DNA of 35,956 bases, taken from positions 1 to 35,956 of the forward strand of contig JAJYPP010000034.1 of NCBI GenBank assembly GCA_021795235.1, in the 5' to 3' direction. A program made the position numbers and the translations under genes. Numbering within the stretch: position 1 is the stretch's first letter; the number at the start of each line of letters is the position of its first letter. The notes under the pieces were generated by a model. The model had not been told where the DNA came from and made no database searches. It saw only the letters and a program-made list of their open reading frames with translations. Of this stretch, positions 28,354 through 35,956 are shown one piece after another. The stretch is from a bacterium (lineage in GTDB: Bacteria > Chloroflexota > Dormibacteria > Aeolococcales > Bog-877).

Positions 28354-31231
28354 GGGCAACGGCGGGATGCCGTCCTCTTCACCGCCGCCTGGCTCCGGCC
28401 GGCCGGAGCTTCCCGGCCAGCGCGGCCACGAGCGGTTGCGCAACTTCCCGGCGCCGGAGGATTGGGACGACCACGTGGAGTTGGACGCGCGAGCGCATCC
28501 GCGGCGGGTGGAGCATCACTACACCCTGGTGCCCACCACCTGTTTCAACTGCGAGTCGGGCTGCGGACTGCTTGCCTATGTGGACCAGGAGGACCTCTCG
28601 ATCCGCAAGTTGGAGGGCAACCCGGCCCACCCTGGATCCAGGGGGCGGAACTGCGCCAAGGGGCCCGCGACCGTCAACCAACTGGACGACCTCGAGCGGA
28701 TCCTGCATCCGCTAAGGCGGGTGGGCCCGCGGGGAGGGGGTCAGTGGGAGCAGGTGAGCTGGGACCAGGCCCTGGATGACATCGCCCAGCGGATCCGGCG
28801 GGCGATCCAGGAGGACCGGCGGCGCGAGGTGATGTACCACGTGGGGCGTTCGGGTGAGGATGGTTTCGCGGAGCGATTCTTGATGGCCTGGGGGGTGGAC
28901 GGACACAACAGCCATACCAACGTCTGCTCCGCGGGCGCTCGCTTCGGGATGACCCTGTGGGCGGGCTACGACCGCCCCTCGCCGGACTACGCCAACGCCA
29001 AGGTGATCCTGCTGCTCTCCAGCCACCTGGAGAGCGGCCACTACTTCAACCCCCACGCCCAGCGCATCATGGAGGCGCGCCAGAACGGGGCCCGCCTCCT
29101 GGTGATCGACCCCCGGCTCTCCAACACCGCCGCCAAGGCTGACCTCTGGGTCACTCCCTGGCCGGGCAGCGAGGCCGCCATCCTGCTGGCCATCGCCGCC
29201 TACCTGCTGCGCACGGGCCGGGTGGATCGGCAGTTCATGAAGAGGTGGCTGAACTGGAAGACCTACCTGGAGGAATGCCATCCGCAGGAGGCCGTGACCT
29301 TTGAGAGCTTCCTCCAGCAACTGGAGGCCGACTACTCCCGATTCACCTTCGAGTTCGCAGCGGAGGAGGCGCAGATCCCCGTGGAGCAGGTGGAGCGGAT
29401 GGCGGAGATGGTCGCCGAAAGCGATCACCGCCTGGCGGCCCATGTCTGGAGATCCGCGTGCGCCGGCAACTACGGTGGCTGGCAGGTGGCCCGCTGCCTG
29501 TGGCTGCTGCTGGTGCTGACGGGGTCGGTGGGGACCAAGGGGGGCACCAGCCCCAACGGGTGGGACAAGTTCATTCCGCACGGCCCCAACATGCCCCCCC
29601 CGGTGACCGAGTGGAACGAGCTGACCTGGCCCCGCGAGTACCCGGTCTCGACCAACGAGATGTCCTTTCTGCTGCCCCACCTCCTCAAGGACGGCCGCGG
29701 TCACCTGGAGGTCTACTTCAGCCGGGTCTACAACCCGGTGTGGACCAACCCGGACGGCTTCAGCTGGATGGAGGCGCTGACCGACGAGAGCCTGGTCGGC
29801 TGCCACGTGGCCCTGACCCCAACCTGGTCGGAGACTGCCCAGTTCGCCGACTACGTGCTGCCCATGGGACACTCGGCCGAACGTCACGACACCCAGTCGT
29901 ACGAGACCCATGCGGGGCGCTGGCTCTCCTTCCGCCAGCCGGTCAGGCGGGTGGCGATGGAGCGGCGCGGCGATCACGTCACGGATACCAGGCAAGCCAA
30001 CCCTGGGGAGGTCTGGGAGGAGAACGAGTTCTGGTTCGAGCTCTCCTGGCGGATCGACCCGGACGGGGAGCTGGGCATCAGGCGCTACTTCGAGTCCCCG
30101 TACCGCCCCGGCGAGAAGATCACGGTGGACGAGTACTACCGCTTCGTCTTCGAGAACCAGGTGCCGGGCCTGCCCGAGAAGGCGGCCGCCTCCGGATTGA
30201 GCCCGCTCGCCTACATGCGCAAGTACGGGGTGGTCGAGCTGGAGCGCGACCAGTACCGCCTCGATGAGCGGGTGCTGACGTCAGCCGAGGTCGACGGAAC
30301 CTCGCCCGACGAGCAGGGTGTGCTGCGGCGGCCGGTCTCCGAAGCCGAGGCGGCGCCGCTGGTGGGCGAGGCGGGGTCGGTTGGGGTGTTGCATGAGGAC
30401 GGCACCGCGACCCAGGGCTGGCTCACCCCGTCGCGCAAGTTGGAGATCTACTCGACCAGCATGCGGGACTTCGGGTTCGGCGACCAGGCGGTGCCCGGCT
30501 ACATCGAGTCCCACGTCTCCCGCCGTCGGATCGACCTGGAGAGGGGTGAACTGGTGCTGGTGCCGACCTTCCGACTGCCCACCCTGATCCACACTCGGTC
30601 CGGCAATGCCAAGTACTTGAACGAGATCTCCAACAGTCATCCCCTGTGGCTCAATCAGGAGGACGCAGACCGGCACGGTCTCTCGACCGGGGACCTGGCC
30701 AGGATCTCGACCGCCATCGGCCATTTCGTCTGCCGGGTCTGGGCGACCCAGGGGATCCGGCCCGGGGTCTGCGCGCTGTCCCACCACATGGGCAGGTGGC
30801 GGGTCCACGAGGGCGAGGGCAGTCGGTGGGCCTCCGGAGCGGTTGAGCTCTCCCGGCCCACCGCCTCGGGGTGGCTGCTGCGCTACCGGACTGGGGTTGG
30901 ACCCTTCAAGTCCGCCGATCCCGACAGCGAGCGGATCTGGTGGGACGACCCCGGGGTTCATCAGAACCTGGCGTTCCCGGTCCAGCCCGACCCCTGGTCG
31001 GGGATGCACTGCTGGCTCCAGCGGATCCGGCTGGAGCCGGCCCGCCAGGGCGATCGCTACGGCGACGTCTTCGTCGACACCGAGAAGAGCCGGCAGGTGT
31101 ACCGGGAATGGCTGGCTCTGTCCCGGCCCGGGGTCGGGCCCGATGGGCAGCGCCGCCCCGAGTTCATGATGCGCCCGGTCAAGCCCGCTCGGAGCGCCTA
31201 CCGCCTGCCGGAGAGCGAGCGGCCCGGTTGA
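28337..31231 (+). CDS. Molybdopterin oxidoreductase, catalytic subunit (PsrA/PhsA-like, no Tat signal)
   Basis: This is a 964-residue catalytic subunit of the DMSO reductase superfamily. An N-terminal [4Fe-4S] motif has Cys69, Cys72, Cys76 and Cys106 (CFNCESGC..NCAKGP). Cys197 in HTNVCSAGARFG is the likely molybdenum ligand, as in polysulfide or thiosulfate reductases and nitrate reductase NapA. Later regions include LLVIDPRLSNTA, a cofactor-binding motif, and the C-terminal molydopterin dinucleotide-binding domain (about 735-880). The N-terminus is Pro/Ser-rich without RRxFLK, so Tat export is not expected. The substrate cannot be assigned; sulfur compounds are suggested only by the neighbouring MBL-rhodanese gene. 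It forms a two-gene unit with the ferredoxin-NrfD fusion. Confidence 0.9.
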   Translation: MSRSPEGNGGMPSSSPPPGSGRPELPGQRGHERLRNFPAPEDWDDHVELDARAHPRRVEHHYTLVPTTCFNCESGCGLLAYVDQEDLSIRKLEGNPAHPGSRGRNCAKGPATVNQLDDLERILHPLRRVGPRGGGQWEQVSWDQALDDIAQRIRRAIQEDRRREVMYHVGRSGEDGFAERFLMAWGVDGHNSHTNVCSAGARFGMTLWAGYDRPSPDYANAKVILLLSSHLESGHYFNPHAQRIMEARQNGARLLVIDPRLSNTAAKADLWVTPWPGSEAAILLAIAAYLLRTGRVDRQFMKRWLNWKTYLEECHPQEAVTFESFLQQLEADYSRFTFEFAAEEAQIPVEQVERMAEMVAESDHRLAAHVWRSACAGNYGGWQVARCLWLLLVLTGSVGTKGGTSPNGWDKFIPHGPNMPPPVTEWNELTWPREYPVSTNEMSFLLPHLLKDGRGHLEVYFSRVYNPVWTNPDGFSWMEALTDESLVGCHVALTPTWSETAQFADYVLPMGHSAERHDTQSYETHAGRWLSFRQPVRRVAMERRGDHVTDTRQANPGEVWEENEFWFELSWRIDPDGELGIRRYFESPYRPGEKITVDEYYRFVFENQVPGLPEKAAASGLSPLAYMRKYGVVELERDQYRLDERVLTSAEVDGTSPDEQGVLRRPVSEAEAAPLVGEAGSVGVLHEDGTATQGWLTPSRKLEIYSTSMRDFGFGDQAVPGYIESHVSRRRIDLERGELVLVPTFRLPTLIHTRSGNAKYLNEISNSHPLWLNQEDADRHGLSTGDLARISTAIGHFVCRVWATQGIRPGVCALSHHMGRWRVHEGEGSRWASGAVELSRPTASGWLLRYRTGVGPFKSADPDSERIWWDDPGVHQNLAFPVQPDPWSGMHCWLQRIRLEPARQGDRYGDVFVDTEKSRQVYREWLALSRPGVGPDGQRRPEFMMRPVKPARSAYRLPESERPG

Positions 31232-31243
31232 GCGGCGCTGCGG

Positions 31244-31249
31244 TACCCT
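31244..31249 (+). promoter_or_regulatory. -10 hexamer of tyrS
   Basis: TACCCT ends ten bases before GTG 31260, so the mRNA would be leaderless or nearly so. This argues against TTG 31251 as the start. Confidence 0.4.
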
Positions 31250-31259
31250 CTTGCCTCAA

Positions 31260-32462
31260 GTGACCGCAGAGCCTACGAGTTCGCCTGCAGCCTCGCTCCT
31301 GCGCGGGGTGGTCGACTGCGTCGACAGAGGCCGCCTGGAGGCCCGGCTCAATCAGGGCCGAAGCCTGCGGATCAAGTTCGGGGTGGATCCCAGCGCCCCC
31401 GACATCCACCTCGGGCACACGGTCCCGATGCGGCTGCTGCGCCGCTGGCAGGAGCGCGGCCACGTGCCGGTCCTGATCATCGGGGACTACACCGCCAGGA
31501 TCGGCGACCCCACCGGGCGCTCGGCGACCCGGCCGCAACTGAGCCCGGACCAGGTGGACGCCAACGCCCGCACCTATCTGGACCAGCTCTTCCAGGTGGT
31601 CGACGAGAGCCGGGCGGAGGTGCGGCGCCAGAGCGAGTGGTTCACCGGGTTCGGGCTGGACCAGGTGCTCCGGCTGGCCCGCACCACCACGGTCGCCCAG
31701 CTGCTGCAGCGTTCCGACTTCGACCAGCGGATGCGAGCCGAGCAGCCGATCGGCGTGCACGAGCTCTTCTACCCGCTGTTGCAGGGCTACGACTCGGTGG
31801 CGGTGGAGGCGGACGTGGAGCTGGGGGGCACCGATCAGCTCTTCAACCTGCTGCGGGGGCGGGAGGTGCAGGCGGCCTACGGCATGCCCGCCCAGGACAT
31901 CATCACGGTGCCGCTCTTGGTGGGGCTCGACGGCCAGCGCAAGATGAGTAAGTCACTGGGCAATGCGGTCGCGGTGGCGGACCCGCCCGGGCAGCAGTTC
32001 GGCCAGCTGATGTCCGTTCCGGACCCGCTCATCCTGCCCTACCTGGAGCTGCTCACCGAGGCCGACCCGGACGAGCTCCGGACCATGCGTCGGGGCCTGG
32101 ATGAGGGCACTCTCCACCCCCGCGACCTGAAGGCCCTGATGGCAGCTCGCGTGGTCGCCCAGTTCCACGGCGAGGAGGCGGCCAGGGCTGCCTCCTTCGA
32201 GTTCGACACCGTCTTCCGCGATCACCAACTGCCCGCCGACGTCCCTGAGATCCGGATCGACCGGGAGGTGGTGGATGTGCGGGAGCTGCTGGTCGAAGCG
32301 GGTCTGGCCGGGTCCCGCAGCGAGGCGGTCCGGCTGGTGACCCAGGGAGGGGTTCGAATCGATGACTCGCTGGTCCAGAGCTGGAAGGACCCGGTGCGGC
32401 TTTCTGATGGCGCCGTCCTTAGGGTCGGCAAGCGGCGCCTGGTCCGCCTCCGACTCCCCTGA
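31260..32462 (+). CDS. tyrS: Tyrosyl-tRNA synthetase
   Basis: This 400-residue class I synthetase charges tRNA-Tyr. It has the HIGH-type motif HLGH, IGDYTARIGDPTGR, the substrate loop QGYDSVAVEADVELGGTDQ, KMSKS in DGQRKMSKSLGN, and a C-terminal S4 RNA-binding domain (about 335-400). The length and KMSKS context fit the TyrRS form common outside enterics. GTG 31260 is preferred because a -10 hexamer lies just upstream; TTG 31251 would add three residues. Confidence 0.95.
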   Translation: MTAEPTSSPAASLLRGVVDCVDRGRLEARLNQGRSLRIKFGVDPSAPDIHLGHTVPMRLLRRWQERGHVPVLIIGDYTARIGDPTGRSATRPQLSPDQVDANARTYLDQLFQVVDESRAEVRRQSEWFTGFGLDQVLRLARTTTVAQLLQRSDFDQRMRAEQPIGVHELFYPLLQGYDSVAVEADVELGGTDQLFNLLRGREVQAAYGMPAQDIITVPLLVGLDGQRKMSKSLGNAVAVADPPGQQFGQLMSVPDPLILPYLELLTEADPDELRTMRRGLDEGTLHPRDLKALMAARVVAQFHGEEAARAASFEFDTVFRDHQLPADVPEIRIDREVVDVRELLVEAGLAGSRSEAVRLVTQGGVRIDDSLVQSWKDPVRLSDGAVLRVGKRRLVRLRLP

Positions 32463-32520
32463 GCGCCTGATCGGCCGCGCCCGCCTTGGGTGCTACGCTC
32501 TTGACCGCAGCCGGTGGCGG

Positions 32521-32526
32521 TAGAAT
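32521..32526 (+). promoter_or_regulatory. -10 hexamer upstream of the yebC-ruvCAB genes
   Basis: TAGAAT matches the -10 consensus at five of six positions. TTGACC lies 14 bases upstream, which is short for a standard spacer. The transcript would have a leader of about 60 bases before the yebC ribosome site (GGAGG, 32581-32585). Confidence 0.45.
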
Positions 32527-32591
32527 TCATGGGAATGCATGTTCTACTGATCGTGAAATCTTCCACCGGCCAATGGAACCGGAGGTAAACC

Positions 32592-33335
32592 GTGTCTGGG
32601 CACTCCAAGTGGGCGGGGATCAAGCACAAGAAGGCAGTGGTGGACGCCCGCAAGGGTCAGACCTTCACCAAGGTGGCCAGCGAGATCACGGTGGCGGCCC
32701 GGGAGGGAGGCGCCGATCCCGGCAGCAACTTCCGACTGCGGCTGGCCATGCAGAAGGCCCGCGAGGTGAACATGCCTGCGGACAACATCGAGCGCGCGAT
32801 CAAGCGGGGAACCGGTGAGCTCCAGGGGGCTGCGATCGAGGAGATCCGCTACGAGGGCTACGGGCCCGGAGGGGTCGCGATCCTGGTGGACGCCTTGACC
32901 GACAACCGCAACCGCACCGTCGCCGCGATTCGCAACCTCTTCGCGCGCTCCGGCGGCAGCCTGGGCGAGTCCAACTCGGTGGGGTGGATGTTCAACCGTA
33001 CCGGGCTCATCGTGATCAGCCCCGGTGACAAGGATTCTGAAGCGCTGGCGCTGGAGGCGATCGAGCTTGGGGCCGACGATGTCCAGGTGGATGACTCCGG
33101 GGTGGAGGTCTACGTGGCGCCAGAGCGGCTGGAGGCACTCCGCCAGGCGCTCGCCGACGCCGGCTACCTGGTCGAGCGCGCGGAGGTGACCATGCAGGCC
33201 ACCAACCAGGTCGAGGTCGACCTCAAGCACGCTCAGGCGGTGGTGAGGCTGTTGGAGGCCCTCGAGGAGCACGACGACGTCAGTGAGGTCCACTGCAATG
33301 CGGTTCTTCCTGACGAGGCGCTGGCGGAGGTCTGA
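32592..33335 (+). CDS. YebC/PmpR-family (TACO1-like) protein
   Basis: This 247-residue protein carries the invariant start SGHSKWAGIKHKKAVVDARKG, the MPADNIERAIKRGTGE segment and YEGYGPGGVAILVDALTDNRNRT. The family was long annotated as a transcriptional regulator; its mitochondrial relative TACO1 is a translational activator. Its place directly before ruvC is widely conserved. The GTG start has GGAGG six bases upstream. Confidence 0.95.
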   Translation: MSGHSKWAGIKHKKAVVDARKGQTFTKVASEITVAAREGGADPGSNFRLRLAMQKAREVNMPADNIERAIKRGTGELQGAAIEEIRYEGYGPGGVAILVDALTDNRNRTVAAIRNLFARSGGSLGESNSVGWMFNRTGLIVISPGDKDSEALALEAIELGADDVQVDDSGVEVYVAPERLEALRQALADAGYLVERAEVTMQATNQVEVDLKHAQAVVRLLEALEEHDDVSEVHCNAVLPDEALAEV

Positions 33336-33372
33336 TCCGTATTGGTGGCATTGGCTGGGCAGAGGAGATGGT

Positions 33373-33885
33373 TTGCTGGTCTTGGGGGTGGATCCCGGTC
33401 TCGCGCTCACCGGGTGGGCGTTGGTCGAGGCTGACGGGGGGCGCTTGCGGCTGAGTTCGGCAGGGTACTGGCGCACCGCCGCGGGCGCGGAGCCGGGCGC
33501 CAGGTTGCTCCAGTTGTGGGACCAGATGGGCGAGATCCTGGTGAGGACTCGGCCGGGAGCCGTAGCCATGGAGCGCCTCTTCTTCAGCCGCAACACCTCC
33601 ACCGCGATGGCGGTCAGCCAGGCCCGCGGGGTCCTGGTCTGCGCGGTCGCCAAGGCGGGCCTCCAGCTGGCTGAGTACACCCCGGCGGAGGTCAAGCAGG
33701 CCGTGACCGGCAGCGGGTCAGCGGACAAGCGGCAGATCGCCCGCATGGTCCGCCTGATCCTGGATGAGGCGGGCCTGGCCGGGCCTGACGATCTCACCGA
33801 CGCCTGTGCGGTGGGGATCTGCCACCAGCATGCCCTGGGGCTGCAGCGGGCCGTGGCCGGCGCCGCCACCGGAGCGCGCGGGTGA
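33373..33885 (+). CDS. ruvC: Holliday junction resolvase RuvC
   Basis: This 170-residue dimeric endonuclease cuts Holliday junctions. The acidic active site is present: Asp7 (LGVDPG), Glu67 (AMERLFF), and Asp140 with Asp143 (PDDLTDACAVG). The TTG start at 33373 gives the canonical N-terminus and has GAGGAG upstream; the frame opens earlier into yebC. The stop overlaps the ruvA start by four bases. Confidence 0.95.
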   Translation: MLVLGVDPGLALTGWALVEADGGRLRLSSAGYWRTAAGAEPGARLLQLWDQMGEILVRTRPGAVAMERLFFSRNTSTAMAVSQARGVLVCAVAKAGLQLAEYTPAEVKQAVTGSGSADKRQIARMVRLILDEAGLAGPDDLTDACAVGICHQHALGLQRAVAGAATGARG

Positions 33886-34511
33886 TCGGTTCGCTGCGGG
33901 GCAGGGTGGTGCGGGTGGAGGAGGAGTGGGTGGTCCTGGAGGTGGGCGGAGTCGGCTATCAGGTCCATCTTCACCAGCGAGCCCTCGCCCAGATGCAGGC
34001 GCAGCGGGATGAGGTCAGCCTGCAGGTGCACACCTCCGTCCGTGAGGACGCCATCTCCTTGTACGGCTTTCTGAGCTCCGAGGAGCTGGTGCTGTTCCGC
34101 CATCTGTTGGGGGTTGAGCGGATCGGGCCCAAGGCTGCGCTGGCGATCCTCTCGCGCTCCGAGTGGCAGGGGCTGGTGGAGGCGATAGCCCAGGAGAACT
34201 ACGACCTGCTGGCGGCCGCGCCCGGGATCGGGGCCAAGACCGCCCGCCGGATCGTGCTCGAGCTCAAGGGCCGGGTTGAGTCCCTGCGGACTAGCCCGGG
34301 AGCCGCTGCCCCCGGGCCGGTCGGGGCCCTGGGCGAGCGGGCGGTGGAGGCGTTGGCGGCGCTGGGCTTCTCAGGAGCCGAGGCCCGCCGCGCGGTGGCG
34401 GCGGAGATGGCTTCTGAGCGGCAGCCGGAGGCTCCTGAGCGGACTATCGAGGCGGTCGTGCGCGACGCCCTACGGCGCCTGGGCCCGGCCGCCAATGGGA
34501 GGCGGGCGTGA
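33882..34511 (+). CDS. ruvA: Holliday junction branch migration protein RuvA
   Basis: This 209-residue tetramer subunit grips the four-way junction and loads RuvB. It has an N-terminal OB fold (MIGSLRGRVVRVEEEWVVLEVGGVGYQV), tandem helix-hairpin-helix motifs (LLGVERIGPKAALAIL and AAPGIGAKTARRIVLELKG) and a C-terminal RuvB-binding three-helix domain (about 145-209). The GTG start overlaps ruvC and the stop overlaps ruvB. Confidence 0.96.
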   Translation: MIGSLRGRVVRVEEEWVVLEVGGVGYQVHLHQRALAQMQAQRDEVSLQVHTSVREDAISLYGFLSSEELVLFRHLLGVERIGPKAALAILSRSEWQGLVEAIAQENYDLLAAAPGIGAKTARRIVLELKGRVESLRTSPGAAAPGPVGALGERAVEALAALGFSGAEARRAVAAEMASERQPEAPERTIEAVVRDALRRLGPAANGRRA

Positions 34512-35566
34512 TCGACTCCGACCAGGTCATGTTGCCGCAGGCCGCTCGCGACGAGCCGGAGCTGGACCGCCAGCTGAGGCCGCGCCGGCTGGACGAGTTC
34601 GTCGGCCAGGCGCAGGTGAAGGATCAGATGGAGATCCTCATGCAGGCGGCTCGCATGCGCGGGGAGCCGGTCGAGCATCTGCTCCTCTGCGGGCCACCGG
34701 GGCTGGGCAAGACCACCTTGGCCAACATCGTGGCAGCCGAGATGGGCGTCAACCTGCGGGTCACGAGCGGTCCCGCCATCGAGTTCCAGGGCGCCCTGGC
34801 CAGCCTCCTGACCAGCCTGGCGGACGGGGACGTCCTGTTCATCGATGAGGTCCATCGCCTCCAGCGGGCGGTGGAGGAGAGCCTCTATCCGGCGATGGAG
34901 GAGTTCGCGTTCGACTTCGTCTCCGGGAAGGGGGCGGGTGCGCAGACGATCCGGCTCTCCCTGGCGCGCTTCACCGTGATCGGGGCGACGACCAGGGAGG
35001 GGATGCTGTCGGCGCCGCTCCGGGACCGCTTCGGCGCCACTTTCCGTCTCGACTTCTACCTGCCGGAGGAGCTGCGCACGATCGTCGCCCGCTCGGCGCG
35101 CCTGCTGGGGGTGGAGATGGATGCGGAGTCCCTGGACCTGATCTCCTCCCGCTCCCGGGGCACCCCTCGGGTCGCCAACCGGCTCCTGCGCCGGGTGCGC
35201 GACTACTGCCTGGTCAAGGGTGACGGGCGGATCAGGGTCGAGATGGCGCAGGAGGCCCTGAGCCTGCTTGAGGTGGACCAGATCGGGCTGGGCAGCTCCG
35301 ACCGCCGGCTGCTGTCCCTCATCTGCCAGCAGTTCGGGGGAGGCCCGGTCGGGCTCAGCACCCTGGGGGCGGCGCTCTCCGAGGAGCCGCACACCCTGGA
35401 GGAGGTGGTGGAGCCGTACCTCATCCAGCTGGGAATGCTCAAGCGGACCCCCAGGGGCCGGATGGCGACCGCGGGCGCCTACCGCCACCTGGGTCTGGAG
35501 CCGCCGGCCGATATGGCGGGCGGGTCCGTCGAGGTGCTGGGAGAGCTGTTCGGCGGTCCCGCCTGA
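34508..35566 (+). CDS. ruvB: Holliday junction branch migration ATPase RuvB
   Basis: This 352-residue AAA+ motor drives branch migration with RuvA. Walker A is GPPGLGKTT (62-70), Walker B is LFIDEVHRL with Asp113 and Glu114, sensor 1 is in GATTREGML, and the arginine finger is in RDRFGATFRLDFY. The C-terminal winged helix follows (about 270-340). The start is GTG, overlapping the ruvA stop. Confidence 0.97.
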   Translation: MIDSDQVMLPQAARDEPELDRQLRPRRLDEFVGQAQVKDQMEILMQAARMRGEPVEHLLLCGPPGLGKTTLANIVAAEMGVNLRVTSGPAIEFQGALASLLTSLADGDVLFIDEVHRLQRAVEESLYPAMEEFAFDFVSGKGAGAQTIRLSLARFTVIGATTREGMLSAPLRDRFGATFRLDFYLPEELRTIVARSARLLGVEMDAESLDLISSRSRGTPRVANRLLRRVRDYCLVKGDGRIRVEMAQEALSLLEVDQIGLGSSDRRLLSLICQQFGGGPVGLSTLGAALSEEPHTLEEVVEPYLIQLGMLKRTPRGRMATAGAYRHLGLEPPADMAGGSVEVLGELFGGPA

Positions 35567-35956
35567 GCGGCTGGCTGGTGCCCTTCGGCTCGGTGCTGCT
35601 GCTCAACTTTCTTCACTGAGGCACCGATGGTCTGTGGCTGGCTTCCTGGCCAGGCTGGGTCAGCCCGTCCCAGCGACCGGGACCAGTCCTCGGACAGCCT
35701 GACCGAGGCGAGCGTCCGTGGTCAGCAGCTCGGCCCCGAGCGCTTCCGCCAGCGCGACGTAGCAGGCGTCGTAGGCGGAGCACTGGTTGCGGAGTTCCCA
35801 GAGTCTATCGATCAGCGTGGCGTGACGATGGTGGTCACCAGCGACATGAAGTCCTCCAGCAGCTCGAGCCGGCCCCGGCCGCCCCCCTCTCGTGGAGCAC
35901 CTCGATCACTAACCCCGTCGCGTAAGAGGAGCCGTTCCAGCCAGGTGGTCCCAAAG
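35567..35956. other. Stretch after ruvB to the window edge
   Basis: No intact gene lies on the plus strand and no obvious terminator follows ruvB. The only recognisable content is a minus-strand PIN-domain fragment. Confidence 0.5.
35660..35835 (-). pseudogene. PIN-domain (VapC-like) toxin fragment, frameshifted
   Basis: Read on the minus strand, the frame ending at 35660 gives RHATLIDRLWELRNQCSAYDA, then YVALAEALGAELLTTDARLG. This is the C-terminal half of a VapC ribonuclease with its conserved YDA..YVALAE and TTDARL acidic residues. Just upstream the matching sequence moves to another frame (LELLEDFMSLVTT, which ends in a stop), and no normal PIN start is visible before the window edge. 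The gene therefore looks broken by a frameshift and decay. A vapB antitoxin, if any, would be outside the window. Confidence 0.65.

Noticed and set aside
28712..29995. Minus-strand open frame of about 427 codons opposite the molybdoenzyme
   Set aside because: Shadow frame with no recognisable motif and no ribosome site.

Overview
The window is high-GC bacterial chromosomal DNA. The right two thirds carry conserved housekeeping genes: thrS, infC-rpmI-rplT, pheS-pheT, mpg, tyrS, a yebC-family gene and ruvC-ruvA-ruvB. Several start codons sit 6 to 10 bases behind a good -10 hexamer (leaderless style), and many adjacent genes overlap by 1 to 4 bases. Together with CsoR, SHOCT, GntR/UTRA and WYGS-repeat proteins, this points to an actinobacterial or Chloroflexi/Dormibacterota-like terrestrial lineage. 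That placement is inference; no rRNA is present.

Positions 1-4,100 are a sparse region with visibly lower GC. They hold the tail of an ABC-2 permease, a lone UDP-glucose 4-epimerase (galE), two small CxxC..CxxC zinc-ribbon proteins related to each other, two diverged copies of a repeat of about 120 bp, and much DNA with no recognisable gene. This looks like an eroding genomic island.

Positions 4,116-9,912 are a compact integrative element resembling actinomycete ICEs (AICEs). It has a GntR/UTRA regulator, then a tightly overlapped operon: a 60-aa charged protein, SSB, a two-helix membrane protein, an FtsK/TraSA-like DNA translocase, a Rep_trans/MOBT-like initiator or relaxase, and an HTH protein. 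A convergent tyrosine integrase follows, reading away from tRNA-Val(GAC). The tRNA 3' end is the likely attachment site; no left att copy was found by eye.

Positions 10,047-17,061 are the translation cluster thrS, infC (with an AUA start), rpmI, rplT, pheS, pheT and mpg, ending in a strong hairpin. On the minus strand behind it lies a promoter-hairpin-terminator unit of about 240 nt that looks like a small structured RNA or leader-peptide transcript.

Positions 17,696-20,443 are a CsoR-controlled metal operon: an operator/promoter, a SHOCT membrane protein, CsoR, a small ORF, and an ArsP/DUF318-type permease fused to two YHS domains. A short chimeric P-loop/WYGS-repeat ORF and an orphan molybdenum hydroxylase large subunit follow.

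Positions 24,305-31,231 are a probable sulfur redox module: an ETHE1-like MBL protein with two rhodanese domains, a divergent GntR regulator, a four-cluster ferredoxin fused to an NrfD membrane domain, and a molybdopterin oxidoreductase. Neither of the last two has a visible Tat signal, so catalysis is predicted to face the cytoplasm. This module and the AICE-like element are the most interesting systems here. The window ends with tyrS, yebC, ruvCAB and a decayed PIN-domain toxin fragment.
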